From: Elephas maximus indicus
Lineage: Eukaryota; Chordata; Mammalia; Proboscidea; Elephantidae
DNA length: 64,000 nt
Direction: 5' to 3'
Assembly: GCF_024166365.1 (NCBI RefSeq)
Contig: NC_064842.1
Span: 11,007,001-11,071,000, forward strand
In this document: one piece after another, positions 1-11,383 of the stretch
Layout of the letters: the number at the start of each line of letters is the position of its first letter
Position numbering within the stretch: position 1 is the first letter of the stretch
The notes under the pieces: model-generated
Database searches by the model: none
What the model was told of the DNA's origin: nothing
What the model saw: only the letters and a program-made list of their open reading frames with translations
Made by a program: the position numbers and the translations under genes

Positions 1-865
1 TTCCTTTAATGGTATCTTTTATATCTTCTTTTGCTAGGGTCTGTTCAAAATTTCTCCCTGTATTTGCATTAGTTAGTTTAGTTCGTTTGTGTGTTTCTAG
101 AAATTTGTCCATTTCTTCTAAGTTTTCAGATTTATCAGAGTATAATCTTGATAGTATTCTGTTATTATCCTTTTTATCTCAGTTGGTTCTGTTGTAACGT
201 CACCCATCTCATTTCTAATTATACTTATTTGTATCTTATCATTTTCTCCTTTGTCCATTTGGCCAGTGGTTTGTCAGTTTTATCGATCCTGTCAAAGAAC
301 CAACTTCTAGTCTTGTTGATTCTTTCTATTGTTTTTCTGTTTTCTATTTCATTTATTTCTGCCCTGATCGTTATTATTTCCTTTCTTCTGGTGACCGTGA
401 ACTTCTTTTGCTGCACCTTTTCTATTTGTTTGAGTTGTAGGGATAAGCCATTGATTTTGGCCACCCCTTTCTTCTTTTTTGGAGTGCGCATTTATTGGTA
501 TAAATTCTTCTCTGAGCACTGCTTTTGCTGTGTCCCAAAGATTTTGGTATATTGTGTTTACATTCTCATTTGATTCTAAGATTTTTTTTAATTTCATTTT
601 TAATTTCTTCTATTACCAATGGTTTTCAAGTAAGATGTTATTCAGTTTCCATGTACTTAATTTTTTCCTTGTTCTTTCAGCTCTTAATTTCTAGTTTTAT
701 GACATTATGATCAGAGAAGATGCTTTGTTATTATTTTGAACCTTTTGAATTTATTGAACCTTGCTATGTGGCCTAACACGTGGTCTATTCTGGGGAATGA
801 TGCATGTATGTTGGCCTTCCATATTCTTTTGGTACTTCCTGTGCTGTTCAATTTTTTGCCCGTAG
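1..865 (-). mobile_element. L1 ORF2 fragment, antisense
   Basis: Read on the minus strand, this stretch encodes L1 ORF2 sequence from the linker between endonuclease and reverse transcriptase, including the ENRKTIERINKTRSWFF segment (about 225-360), which is matched by ENRKTIGRINKAKSWFF in the L1 near 51.66 kb. Several frameshifts and stops break it, so it is a dead, older copy. It runs off the left edge and meets RTE sequence abruptly near 866. Confidence 0.88.
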
Positions 866-1210
866 ATTCCTTCAATATTGCAACTTGAGGCTTGGATTTT
901 TTTCTTCAGTTCTTTCAGTTTGAGAAATGCCGAGTGTGTTCTTCCTTTTTAGTTTTCTAACTCCAGATCTTTGCACATTTCATTATACTTTACTTTTTCT
1001 TCTCCAGCTGCCCTTTGAAATCTTCTGTTCAGCTCTTTTACTTCATCATTTCTTCCTTTTGCTTTAGCTACTCTCCATTCAAGAGTAAGTTTCAGAGTCT
1101 CTTCTGACATCGCTTTTGGTCTTTTTTTACTTTTTCTTTTCTGTCTAGTACTGTTAAATAACTCTTTAGCAATATCTGTGAAATTCAGTCTCTCTTTTTC
1201 TCCCCATGAT
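866..1210 (-). mobile_element. RTE LINE fragment, antisense
   Basis: This piece matches, in the same orientation, the near full-length RTE at about 24,955-25,240: the region between endonuclease and reverse transcriptase. Landmarks are the attgcaactnraggcttg segment near 878 and cagagtctcytctgacatc near 1094. The right edge fades out near 1,150-1,210. Confidence 0.8.
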
Positions 1211-1833
1211 CATGCTTTAGCTCAGACTTTTAGTATTATTGACCAAGCAATGGCCATAATCTGATTTCTGTCCTTATTTCTAGGCTTTCCCTCCTCTATT
1301 CTCTTCAAGTCACCAAATTAGTGTCTGAAGGACACGTGCGATCATGTCAATCTTCTGCCTAGAACCCACATCAGTTTTGTAGCTTTCAGGGAAGTGTCCG
1401 GATTCCCTAGCATATGAGGCACATAAGACCCTCACCCATCTATCCCCAGTCTACCTTTAGGTGCATTTTCTGACTGTCCCAGGCCCTGTGGGTCCCCACC
1501 CCACAAGTTCTGATCTCTCCCAATCCACACAATGCTTTTTCGTAGCTCTGTCCTTTTGCACAAACTGTTTCTTTGGGATTAAATGATGCGTTCATATTCT
1601 GCCTTTCTGGAATGATATCCACACTTTTCCTAAGACTGAGTTTGAGTGTCACTTTCTCTGTGAAGCCTTCCATGCCTCCCACAAACTGAGTTGCACCTTC
1701 CTACAGCTGTCTCATCTCTGTATTTATGTATAAAGTGTTGTGCTCCTCGCCTTGTTGCAGCTGTTCAAACACAGTAACAAATGAAGGAACAATTAAGCAA
1801 GTAAACCAATTCCTACCTGTAACATGTGAAGAA
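1211..1833. other. Unassigned; weak L2-like stretch
   Basis: No gene is recognised. About 1,620-1,745 (gtgaagccttccatgcctcc and the following bases) resembles the antisense 3' end of LINE-2, a weak match from memory. The 80-codon reading frame on the minus strand (1,440-1,682) has no recognisable motif. Confidence 0.4.
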
Positions 1834-2018
1834 GGTGCCCTGTTGGCTCAGTGGATAAGCACTTGGCTGCTAAACAAAAGGTCAAAAGTTCAAATCCATC
1901 AGTGGCTCTGTGGGAGAAAAAACCTGGCAATCTGCTGCTGTAAAGATTATAACCAATGTGGCAGTTCTACTCTGTCCTATAGGGTCACTATGAGTCCTAA
2001 TAGACCACCACAAAAACA
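1834..2018 (+). mobile_element. AfroSINE, sense
   Basis: Reference copy for the type-1 SINE. The tRNA-like head has box A (tggctcagtgg) and a box B-like ggtcaaaagttcaaatcc; then comes the body acctggcaatctgctgctg and the tail tcctatagggtcactatgag. The tail matches the 3' end of the RTE LINE elsewhere in the window. Families with this structure are known from afrotherian genomes. Confidence 0.9.
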
Positions 2019-2084
2019 TGTGAAGAGGAAAGGAGTGGACTCTGTGGGAAGCCCTGAGAACTGTAAGACAACCGTCTTTCTTTA

Positions 2085-2942
2085 AAACTAGACTTTATTT
2101 TTTAAGAGAAATTTTAGGTTTACAGAAAAATTGTGCAGAAAGTACAGAGTTCCCATTTACCGTCTCCCCCTGCATATAGTTTTTCCAGTTACCAACATCT
2201 TCTGTTAGCGTGGGACATTTTTTACAATTGATGAGCCAATACTGATACCTTATTATTATTAACTAAGATCCATGTTTTCCATGAGGGTTCAAAATTTGTG
2301 TTGTACAGTTTTATGGATTTTGACAAAGGCGTATTGTCACGCAGCTGTCATTATAGTATCATGCAGAGTAGTTTCAGTACCCTAAAAAAATGCCCCGTAC
2401 TGTACCTGTTCATCCCTCTCGCCATCCCCAGAACTCTTTGCAATCATTGATCTTTTACTGTCTCTATAGTGTTGCCTTTTCTGGCATAACGATTAAGAGC
2501 TTGGCTGCTAATCAAATCCACCAGCCACTCCTTAGAAAACCTACAAGGCAATTCTACCCTGTCAGAATTGACTCAATGGCAATTGTTTTGGTTTTTTGGT
2601 TTTATAAGTGTTGCGTTTTCCAAAATGTCATATGGTTGGAATCAACCAGTATATAGTTTTTTTCAGACATGCTACTTTCACTTAGTAATATACATTTAAG
2701 GCTCTGCCATGTCTTTTCATAGCTTGATAGCTCAAATCTTTTTATTGCTGAATGATACTTCATTGTATTGATGGACCATAGTTAGATTGTTCATTCACTT
2801 CTGAAGGACATCTTGGTTGCTTCCATTTTTTGATGATTATGAAAATAAAGGATTATGAATAAAGATACTATAAACATTCATATGAAGGTTTTTGTGTAGA
2901 CATATATTTTCAACTCATTTGAGTAAATACCTAGGAAAGCAG
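2085..2942 (-). mobile_element. Old L1 3' end, antisense
   Basis: Antisense L1: 3' UTR (ttttaggtttacagaaaaat near 2,112) passing into the ORF2 C-terminus (gctgaatgatacttcattgt near 2,748). A SINE at 2,483-2,604 interrupts it. On both sides of the SINE the L1 words gttgccttttc/gttgcgttttcc are repeated, as expected of a target-site duplication. Confidence 0.8.
2483..2604 (+). mobile_element. AfroSINE nested in L1
   Basis: Short copy with an internal deletion: gattaagagcttggctgcta, ccaccagccactccttag, then tgactcaatggcaattg and a T-rich end (gttttggttttttggtttt). It lies within the L1 at 2,085-2,942 and is therefore younger than it. Confidence 0.85.
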
Positions 2943-3096
2943 TTAGCCTGGTGAGGCCTTGAGCAGAGAATCCAGTCGTACCTTGTGTGGACTTCTGACC
3001 TACAGAAACCGTGAGATGATAAATTCGTATTGTCTTAAGTTGGTAAGTTTGTGGTCATTTATTGCACAACAACCGAAAACTAATACATCTAGGCAA
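2943..3096 (+). mobile_element. MaLR (MLT1-like) LTR end
   Basis: The words cttctgacctacagaaac, gtgagatgataaattcgtat, taagtttgtggtcatttatt and gaaaactaatac follow the 3' part of MLT1-type LTRs as I remember them. The 5' part is missing. Confidence 0.6.
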
Positions 3097-3450
3097 GAGA
3101 TGATGGCGCCAGCAATAATGAAGGGAAATACAAAAATGCAAGGCATAGCCAACGGAATTTACTAGTGGGCTGGATCAGGATGGTGGGGAAAAGGGAGAAA
3201 ACCAGAATAATTCTAGATTTTTTTTCTTTTTAAATGCAACTGGGTGAAGGTAGTGTCTTTTACTCAGGTGGAGGGGGCTGCAGGAAGAATATGCTTTCAA
3301 TTGGTAGGAGTCAATATTACATTTTTTTCCATCATAATAATTTTTTAAACTTTTTATTTTGAAATAATTATAGACACAAGTAGTTGCGAAATTGTAGTTC
3401 ATATTTAATTTTGCAAGGTTATACTTGAGGTACTTATTAGAAATCTAGGT
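3097..3450. other. Unassigned, with L1 3' UTR trace
   Basis: No gene is recognised. About 3,345-3,400 (tttttattttgaaataatta) looks like an antisense old L1 3' UTR. The remainder has no features I can name. Confidence 0.4.
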
Positions 3451-3451
3451 C

Positions 3452-3645
3452 TTGCAAATGGTTAATGTCCTTGGGTGGTAACTGGAAGATTGGAGGTTCC
3501 TGTTTACCCAGAGTCTCCTCAGAAGAAAGACCTATTGATCTATTTCTGCATAATCAGCCGCTGAGCTACTGAAAACCCTGTGAAGCACAGTTCTGTTCTG
3601 ACACACATGAGATTGCCATGAGTTGGAATTGAATCGATGACAACT
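3452..3645 (+). mobile_element. AfroSINE, diverged, sense
   Basis: Head around tgtccttgggtggtaactgg, then ctcagaagaaagacctattg, agccgctgagctactgaaaa and tail gattgccatgagttggaatt. It is more diverged than most copies here. Confidence 0.8.
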
Positions 3646-3656
3646 GATCATTAGAC

Positions 3657-3896
3657 ATACATGTTATCAGGAGGGACCAGTCACTGGAGAAGGACATAAT
3701 GCCTGGTAAAGTACAGGGTCAGTAAAAAACAGGAAGACCCTCCAAGAGATGGGTAGACACAGTGGCCGCAACACTGGGCTCAACCATAGCAACGATTGTG
3801 AGGATGGCGCAGGACTGGGCAGTGTTTCCTTCTGTTGTACTTGGGGTTGCCATGAGTTGAAACTGACTTGAACAGCATCTAACAACAACAAGAAGC
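3657..3896 (+). mobile_element. RTE LINE 3' end
   Basis: Last ~240 bases of the RTE: atgttatcaggagggaccag, ggaagaccctccaagagatg, gcgcaggactgggcagtgtt, ending in the shared LINE/SINE tail and caacaacaag. The body is the same as at 10,355-10,584 and 48,470-48,701. Confidence 0.9.
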
Positions 3897-5814
3897 AGAT
3901 ATGAAATAGTAACTAGGATACATAAGATGGGGAAAGGTCGACACCGAAGATATAAAGTTGGTGTTAATAGGGATGGTATTTAAAGCCAAGGGGCTGAAAG
4001 AGAACTCTGTGGGAGACAGTGGAGCTAAAGAAGAAAAGAAGAGCAGTGATTGAGTCCTGGAGCAGTCCAACATTAACGGTTTGAAAAGAAAAGGAAGAGG
4101 CAGCAAAGGAGCCTGAGAGTGTTCACTGAGGTTCGAGGAGAACCAACAAAGGGAGGAAAACTTCGTTTTGAAACCTCCAGCAGATCCCTTACTTACCTCT
4201 GGAACTCTGGAGTTCAAATGTATGTATTTGCTTGAGGACCACAAAAGAAGAGGGGGAGGGGTTGGGACAGGCCTCCAAAGACTTCTTTAAGTCCCCAAAG
4301 TTCCTGTGAATGACAAATTGGAGTTAAAACACCATACTCAGATGATTTAAGTGTAAATGAACAGAAACATATGGCTTATATTTCCTTCCAATTGCATACG
4401 AGTTTAACAATGAAACATAAATGGTGCTTTGGGCAAAAGGCTTACTGAGGCTTTATTAAATCCAGAATACAGGAACAATGGTTAGAGATGTAACAAGTGA
4501 ATCAAATGGTCCAAGTTGCCACAAGAAACTGAATCTGGATTTCATTTTCTCTCCCCCCTGTGTTTCCAGGCCTCCCTCTATTCCTCTCTCTCTTACTGTC
4601 TCATCTGTCTCCCCTGTGCTTCCTCCCCCATCCGTCTCATGCTCAGGCTAACATCTGGGTGCTTGAGCATCTTGAAAGCACATTTCCCAGCTGTCTGTAA
4701 AGTAGAACTCCACCAACGATTTCCAATGTAAGGGGAGAAGAACATCAGTAGCAGGTGTTGGAACTCTTCAGGGAGAGTGTTGTTTATTATGTGTATTCTC
4801 TACAGAAATATTGGGACTCGTGATACAGTGGATAGTATAGTACTTAACATAATTTTGCTTTGTAACTTTTCCTTTATTTCTCCAGCCTTTCTACTTTCAT
4901 GTTGTCCCCCGACTTGCAAATCTACCAGGCGAGCTTGATACAAAGGAATGAAAAGCCATTTTCCATTTGTTTTTGAGTATGCCTGATGACAGAAATGACA
5001 TAATCGTTTCAGAGGCAAGAAGTGGGCTGTGGACAAGGTGGTTTGCCTTGATCTAAGAGTTTTTGCATCGGTTTTGGAATGAGATGGTGGACTGCAGCAG
5101 GAGTCAAAGCCAAAACTCAACTGACATATCTTTGTCAGTATTTTTGTTTGAAAGTGGAAAGTTCAGAGAAATTCTATTAACATTTAGGGGAAACCACACT
5201 GGCTAGAAAGTTTGAAGAGAGACAGAGGTAAACCCAAACATCGTGCTTGCCCTCCCTAAGGCTCTATGAAAATGGGAGCAGTGAATGCTGGAGTCCAGGG
5301 TAATTAACATGGAACGAGAGAAAGTTGGACTTTGATGTTGACCTAGGAGTATGCTATTTAGGACCAATTGAATAAACATACAAATATATCAATACACTTT
5401 TCTAGATATATTTCATTTGAAGCTCGATAATACAGAGCTTCAAGTCTTAGAGCCCTTCTCCTGAGTTTCTGTTCAGAATTTTGAACTTGAGGTTGTGAAA
5501 AAGTGAGAAATCTAATCATTCAACCAGTTGAGAAAGCAATATGTTTTAAAGTCTCCCTCCTTTAATTAAGGCACCATAACTCATAGTAGGGTTTTTGTTT
5601 TTCTCTGTCTCTTGCATAGTTCTGTTGAGAAAATGATGTTAAACGTGACCTCTGTTGAGATGTTCTGAATTGAGACATATTGTAAAGTGGGATTGTCAGA
5701 GTTATAAATGACTCTTTCATTTCTTAATTTCTGTTGAAGATTTCATTGCTTTTAAGTGGGAGTCACCTGAGAGCCAGGCAAAGTGAATGAGTGTTGGTAA
5801 GGAATAATGAAGAC
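3897..5814. other. Unassigned intergenic
   Basis: No gene is recognised. About 3,925-4,190 (gattgagtcctggagcagtc, gaggcagcaaaggagcctga) resembles a widely dispersed ancient mammalian repeat that I cannot name. The rest appears to be single-copy; the 121-codon minus-strand frame at 3,879-4,244 lies partly over repeat and looks spurious. Confidence 0.4.
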
Positions 5815-6036
5815 CAGACCAAACCAAATCAGTTGCCTTGAGTTGATTCAGATTCATGGAGACCTCAGGTGTGGGTTGCAGAGAGTATAATTGCTCCATA
5901 TGACTTTCAAGTCTGTGATCTTTCAGAAATGGGTTGCCAGGAATTTCTTCCAAGAAAACCCTAGATGGGTTCAAACAGCCAACCTTTAGGTTATGGGTCA
6001 AGTGCTTAACCGTTTGCGCCACACTGGGAATCCTCA
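5815..6036 (-). mobile_element. AfroSINE, antisense
   Basis: Antisense tail (ttgccttgagttgattcaga), body and head (gtgcttaaccgtttgcgcc). The flanks share gaagacc/gaagaca, a decayed target-site duplication. Confidence 0.88.
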
Positions 6037-6237
6037 TGCTGAAGACAGCAGTGCCTTACTTTAAACAGGCTACAGACTTGTGATAAGTCTCCACGACTCC
6101 TTCTCTCCTTGCCTCTTCACTTCTCTTTCTTCTCCTCCCCCCCCTTCCTTTCTTCCTCTCAGTTGGAACATGTAACATTTATTAAAAAAAAAAAAAAAAA
6201 GCTGAGAACTATGAAGCCCCAAAGAAGGGTACCCCCT

Positions 6238-6808
6238 CTACATTTTCATATATTTTTTAAATTTTTATTTATTTTGTTGTTGAGAATATACACAGCAAAA
6301 CATACACCAAGTCAACAGTTTCTGCATGTGCAGTTCAGTGACGTTGATTGCATTCATCTTGTTGTGCATCCGTTCTCAGCCTCCTTTTCTTAGCTGTTCC
6401 TCCCCACTCACGTAAACTCGCTGCTCCCTAAGGTTCCTGTCTAATCTTTTGAGTTGCTGTTGTCAGTTTGATCTCATAGAGATACTTCTTGAAAGAGCAT
6501 ATTGCTCTGGGCAGACATTTTTTACTAGGTGCTAAAATATTGTTTGGTTTTAAGGAAGCTTCAGGGGATATTTTTGGTTTGGGGTTTAAAGATGATCTCA
6601 GGGCAATAGTTTCAGGGGTTCATAATAAAGAATTTGATGCCTGCAGTCATTGATCGGAAACTCTGTGTCATATGTTTATATTTTGGATGATTTCAAGAAG
6701 AGATCCATATTTATGCCTCATGGATCTACATGATATCTTCACGTAAAGTTTCCATATTTTGAGGTCAGTGTTTTTTTGTTTGTTTTTACTGTTGTATCTG
6801 AGCCATTC
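6238..6808 (-). mobile_element. L1 3' UTR-type repeat, antisense
   Basis: Begins gttgttgagaatatacacag and contains cagttcagtgacgttgattg and tttcgagttgctgttgtcag-like words (6,449-6,467). The caatttcagtgacattaattaca theme recurs at 44,455 and 55,825 within old antisense L1s. An A17 run at 6,183-6,199 lies just upstream. Confidence 0.6.
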
Positions 6809-7231
6809 TTTTTTTTTTTTAATTTTTATTGTGCTTTAAGTGAAAGTTTACAAATCAAATCAGTCTGTCATATAAAAATTTATATACGCTTTGCTATATA
6901 CTCCTAGTTGCTCTCCCCCTAGACAACACACTCCTTCTCTCCACTCTATTTTTGTGTCCATTCAGCCAGCTTCTGTCCCCCTCTGCCCTCTCATCTCCCC
7001 TCCAGACAGGAGCTGCCCACAAAGTCTCATGTGTCTACTTGATCCAAGGATCTCACTCTTCACAAGTGTCATTTTCTGTCTCAAAATAAAAAAATAGTCC
7101 TGTCCAATCCCTGTCTGAAGAGCTGGCTTTGGGAATGGTTCCTGCCTTGGGCTAACGGAAGGTCTGGGGACCATGACCTGCGGGGTCCTTCTAGTCTCAG
7201 TCAGACCATTAAGTCTGGTCTTTTTAGGAGA
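6809..7231 (-). mobile_element. Young L1 3' UTR, antisense (chimera part)
   Basis: The poly(T) at about 6,809-6,820 is the antisense poly(A) tail. It is followed by attgtgctttaagtgaaagt, cctctcatctcccctccaga and cattaagtctggtcttttta. The same words occur, on the other strand, in the 3' UTR of the full-length L1 near 54.9-55.4 kb in a related form. The element stops at 7,231, exactly where U6 sequence starts. Confidence 0.85.
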
Positions 7232-7338
7232 AAAAATATGGAACACTTCACAAATTTTCATGTCATCTTTGCGCGGGGGCCATGCTAATCTTCTCTGTAT
7301 CATTCCACTTTTAGTACATGTGCTGCTGAACTGAGCAC
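7232..7338 (-). pseudogene. RNU6-like: U6 snRNA pseudogene, full length
   Basis: Read on the minus strand, these 107 bases follow U6 small nuclear RNA end to end, from the GTGCTC start (7,338-7,333) through GATTAGCATGG to the 3' oligo-U run (about 7,236-7,232). I count about 12 differences from remembered mammalian U6, roughly 89% identity. Differences near the 5' stem and ACAGAGA-proximal region, and the lack of an upstream snRNA promoter (no PSE or TATA block that I recognise), argue for a dead retrocopy. It abuts an L1 3' UTR without a gap, which suggests template switching during L1 reverse transcription. Confidence 0.92.
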
Positions 7339-7940
7339 AGGCCAGTATTTTCTTTTCTTGAACATGCACTAAATTGCATGGGAGAAATATTTTCCTGAAC
7401 TTCTTCCAAAAGATTACTTGATAGGTGGTAAATCTATATTGACCATTTTTCTCTGGGTCCAAGCCTGCCTCTTGCTGTCATCTGTCAGTCATTCCTCTGC
7501 TCATTTATTCATTGTTACCACGCACTTATTACAGTTAGGTTAAAAGGAATATATTGTGGATTATATTCTAAATAATCTACTTCATTCCAATAATTAATTT
7601 TTGAGTCTTTTGTAAATCACACAATTATGAGTGGCCCAGTATTTTTTTTTTTTTTTTGTCTTTTGACTCAATTTTCACTAAATAAATTATACTGCACCCT
7701 TAGAAGCAAAATATTCTCTTTTCTTTTGATACAGGACAATATGCAGCAAGCTCAAAAAACAGCTCCATTTGTTAGGATTAATTCTTTCTCAGCTACTGGT
7801 ATCCTCAATTTTGTGAAATGCATAAATACAAATGCAATTGCTTTTGCCTGAGAAATTATTTATCTGTATATTAAGCCTCAAATTTCTTTCTCTTTGTTCC
7901 TATATCGTGACATTTACAGTACTTTGAAACCACCTGGTGG
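7339..7940. other. Unassigned
   Basis: No gene or repeat is recognised. A T15 run at about 7,643-7,658 is the only simple-sequence feature. Confidence 0.4.
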
Positions 7941-8139
7941 TGGTGTGTGCCGTCAAGTCCATTCCGACTCATAGAGACCCCATGTGACAGAGTAGAACTG
8001 CCTCATGGTTTTTTTTGGCTGAATTCTTTACAGAAGCAGATTGCCAGGTCTTTCTCTCGAGGAGCCGATGGGTGACTTTGGGCCGCCAGTCTTTTGGTTA
8101 GCAGCCAAGTGCTTAACCACTGTGCCACCAGGGCTCCTT
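7941..8139 (-). mobile_element. AfroSINE, antisense
   Basis: Near-complete copy: tgtgtgccgtcaagtccatt at the tail end, ttacagaagcagattgccag in the body and aaccactgtgccaccagggc at the head. The longer body with ctttacagaagcagattgcc marks a subtype shared with 30,182-30,390 and 38,938-39,110. Confidence 0.92.
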
Positions 8140-9411
8140 GGAAACTTCCTAGAACATGCAAATTTGACACAAATTGACCTTATTCTCTTCCAACATAAGA
8201 AGTGCCATTTCCAAATTTATGAGTTAAAAAAAAAAAATAGTTTCATCTAATTGTGGTTCTATAAACAAGGTGCCTTTATGCAAAAGAGTAACATGTATCA
8301 TAGATATTTGATAAGTTGCAGAAAATGTTATTGGTCTACTCAGAAACTGAGAAGGTGAATGAAACTGAGCAACAAATCCTTTTGCAAGTTAGGTGGTTCC
8401 TAAGTCTGCTTTTAATAAAATGGATGGAAAACCTAACAACTTGTCAGCTGAGAGCGCATTAATTTCTAAGGCTAAACAAATTTGTGATTTTTTTAGCATA
8501 AAACTTGAGGTTGTACCCAAGTTCCTTACATTACCATCTGCTTATGTGAACAAGGTTTCTCAGCAATTAAAAAAAAAAAATGGAATATAATTAATGTTGA
8601 ACTCTGTCTCACTCTAGCAATGTGTGGTATTCTTCCATGGATACACAGACTAATTCTTATTTTTAAAGTCCTGTTCATATATGAGATAAATTTCTAGTAA
8701 TTTTACTTTTGCATTGCATCTTGATTTCTAAATTTTGTCATATTTTTGTGTTGTTCTGGTTGATTTTTACTTTTAATAATTGTAGTAACATAATCCAGAA
8801 GAAAATTTTAGCATTTAAAATCTTATGTTCACATAAAAGCTTGAATTAGCAAGAGAAATATCATAGGGTGATGAATGTAAGATTTTTAAGCATAAATAAG
8901 TTAAGATAAAAGTCTTTGAGGAGAGTGGAATGGAAATTCCTACTGGTTCAAGGAGATAATGGAACAAGGTAAAATTTACTCCTTGTGAAAAAAGGGTTAC
9001 TTACGTGCCTTTTTAAATAGACTATCAAGAGCAACAAATCAAGAGGTATGTGGATTTCACTGATAATATTTGAAAGACTGGTGTAACAGTTCTATTTTCA
9101 AATATCACTGTTAACAATAAACCAGAGATTATATACTTTGTAAATATCTAAAATGATAAAAATTTTCAGTTGTCAACTTAAAATTATCTGAGAGGGGTAC
9201 ATAGTTTTTGAAACTCTTCTGGGGGTTATAATTTTTTTGTGTGTGTGGATCACCATTCTAACCTACAAATATACAAATCGGAACATTCTTGACTCTGGTG
9301 AGACTTTGAGAGCTCTATTCTGGGCTTTATAGTGGAGGAACAATTAATGGGGATGGGTAAGATTGGAGAACTTGGGCAGAATATGGCCAAGAGGAATATC
9401 TGGTCAGGCCT
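8140..9411. other. Unassigned, AT-rich
   Basis: No gene is firmly recognised. A 65-codon frame at 8,393-8,590 ends in a run of lysines at an A12 tract. It contains FLTLPSAY, which faintly recalls the C-terminus of hAT transposases, but this is not enough to name it. Confidence 0.35.
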
Positions 9412-9422
9412 CTGCTTGATTT

Positions 9423-10584
9423 TCAAGCCAGGTTCAGAAGTGAACCTAGAACAAGAGATATGATTGCTGATGTCAGATGGATCCTGGCTGAAAGTAGAGA
9501 ATACCAGAAAGATGTTTACTTGTGTTTTATTGACTATACTAATGCATTTGACTGTGTGGCTCATAACAAACTATGGATAACATTGCAAAGAATGGGAATT
9601 CCAGAACACTTAATTGTGCTCATGAGAAACCTGTACTTAGACCAAGAGGCAGTCATTCGAACAGAACAAGCGGATACTTCGTGGTTTAAGGTCAGGAAAG
9701 GTGTGCGTCAGGGTTGTATTCTTTCTCCATATTTATTCAATCTGTATGCTGAGCAAATAATCCAAGAAGCTGGACTATTCAAAGAAGAACATGGCATCAG
9801 GATCGGAGGAAGACTCATTAACAACCTGTGTTATGCACATGACACAACCTTGCTTGCTGAAAGTGAAGAGGACTTGAAGCACTTACTGATGAAAATCAAA
9901 GACCACAGTCTTCAGTATGGATAACACCTCAACATAAAGAAAACAAAAATCCTCACAACTGGACCAATAAGCAACATCATGATAAATGGAGAAAAGATTG
10001 AAGTCAAGGATTTCATTTTACTTGGATCCACAATCAACAGCCATGGAAGCAGCAGTCAAGAAATCAAAAGACGCATTGCATTGGGCAATCTGCTGCAAAA
10101 GACCTCTTTAAAGTGTTAAAAAGCAAAAATGTCACTTTAAGGACTAAGGTGCACCTTACCCAAGCCATGGTGTTTTCAATCATGGCATATGCATGTGAAA
10201 GCTGGACAATGAATAAGGAAGACAGAAGAAGACTTGATGCCTTTGGATTATGGTGTTGTCAAAGAATATTGAATATACCATGGACTACAAGAAGAACAAA
10301 CAAATCTGGCTGGAAGAAGTACAGCCGGAATGCTCATTAGAAGCGAAGATGGCAAGACTTTGTTATCAAGAGGGACCAGTCCCTGGAGAAGGATATCATG
10401 CGTGGTAGAGGGTCAGAGAAAAAGAAGACCTTTAATGAGATGGATTGACACACAGTGGCTGCAACAATGGGCTCAAGCATAACAACAATTTTGAGGATGG
10501 CATAGGACTGGGCAGTGTTTCATCCTGTTGTCTCTATGAGTCACTATGAGTGGGAACTGACTCGACGGCACCTAACAGCAACAA
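9423..10584 (+). mobile_element. RTE LINE, 5'-truncated, with TSD
   Basis: The 3' third of an RTE-clade LINE. A 154-residue open stretch (9,460-9,924) holds reverse-transcriptase motifs: YLCFIDYTNAFDCV (first catalytic Asp block), RQGCILSPYLFN, and YAHDTTLL where the clade has YADD. The frame then breaks at 9,922 and again near 10,100. The element ends in the shared tail and caacaa. A perfect 11-bp duplication, ctgcttgattt, flanks it at 9,412-9,422 and 10,585-10,595, fixing both ends and showing target-primed insertion of a truncated copy. Confidence 0.95.
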
Positions 10585-10595
10585 CTGCTTGATTT

Positions 10596-11142
10596 GATCC
10601 ATGACCATCCTCTTCTTGGGTCCAGCCATAGTACCAACTCACTGCCTGGTAGACAGAGGATGAGGAGGCCAATGAGTTTCAGGGGCCTTCAACCTCTAAC
10701 CTGAATTACTCTCTGGTGACCAGAGCTGCTCAGCAATGTCTGGGACAATGACTGATAATGGCCACAGCCACCCTGGGACATCTTTGCTTTCTCCTTTCCC
10801 TTTCTCCCCTTTTCACTTCTTCCCTGCCTGCAAGCCTATTAGAGGCATACATAGGCATGGCTGTGTCCTTTTAATTTTGTGCATATTGAAAACAAGTGCT
10901 AAGTACCAAGTAAAGAAATCATTCAGTTGATCAGCCACAAATGGGGAACCTTGTTCTAGCAAGGCTATTTCCCACCCCGGGTAGGCTCTAGATACATTTT
11001 CTCCCCAGTGCATGTGGCAGGACCTGGAACTTCTTTGCCGCAAAGATTTTAAGTTTCTATGATTCTTACTCTAATTTGAGGGAAAATCTTAAGGGCTAAT
11101 GCAACACAATCCGTTTACGCGCAGAGTGACTAATTTTTTAAT
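10596..11142. other. Unassigned, repeat-poor
   Basis: No repeat or coding motif is recognised. This is the 3' flank of the candidate gene at 11,384-11,838. Confidence 0.4.
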
Positions 11143-11183
11143 TTTATTTTTTAAGGGGCTTCTTACACCTATGGATTTTATTT
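11143..11183 (-). terminator. Poly(A) signals for candidate gene
   Basis: On the minus strand there are two canonical AATAAA hexamers, at 11,178-11,183 and 11,143-11,148, about 200 and 240 bases after the stop codon at 11,384-11,386. With a start near 11,859 and the 191-base intron removed, the mRNA would be about 500-550 bases before its tail. AT-rich DNA produces AATAAA easily, so this is supporting evidence only. Confidence 0.4.
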
Positions 11184-11383
11184 TAATTATCACCATCCCT
11201 GTCCGACGTTGTGTCTGTCTTCTCTATGTGGTTGGCAACTTCACAGCAGCCAGGCCTGGAGAGATGCTAAAGATAGTGCTGATATCTCTGGTGCTCGTTC
11301 TGCAGTTGCTAATTGTGCAGGTCTTGAGTGGTGTAATTCTGCAGGGTTCGTGGGGCCTGTCTGACTGCTTTTGGCTCAAGCCC

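Noticed and set aside
91..573. 160-codon plus-strand frame
   Set aside because: Reverse-strand shadow of L1 ORF2 sequence; hydrophobic because it reads an A-rich coding strand backwards.
7232..7338. Functional U6 gene
   Set aside because: About 12 differences from U6, no upstream snRNA promoter elements seen, and direct fusion to an L1 3' UTR.
6962..7462. 166-codon minus-strand frame
   Set aside because: It runs through the U6/L1 chimera, so it is made of non-coding RNA and L1 3' UTR sequence.
8393..8590. Possible hAT transposase fragment
   Set aside because: Only FLTLPSAY recalls the family; no neighbouring hAT motif, and the frame ends in a poly(A)-coded Lys run.
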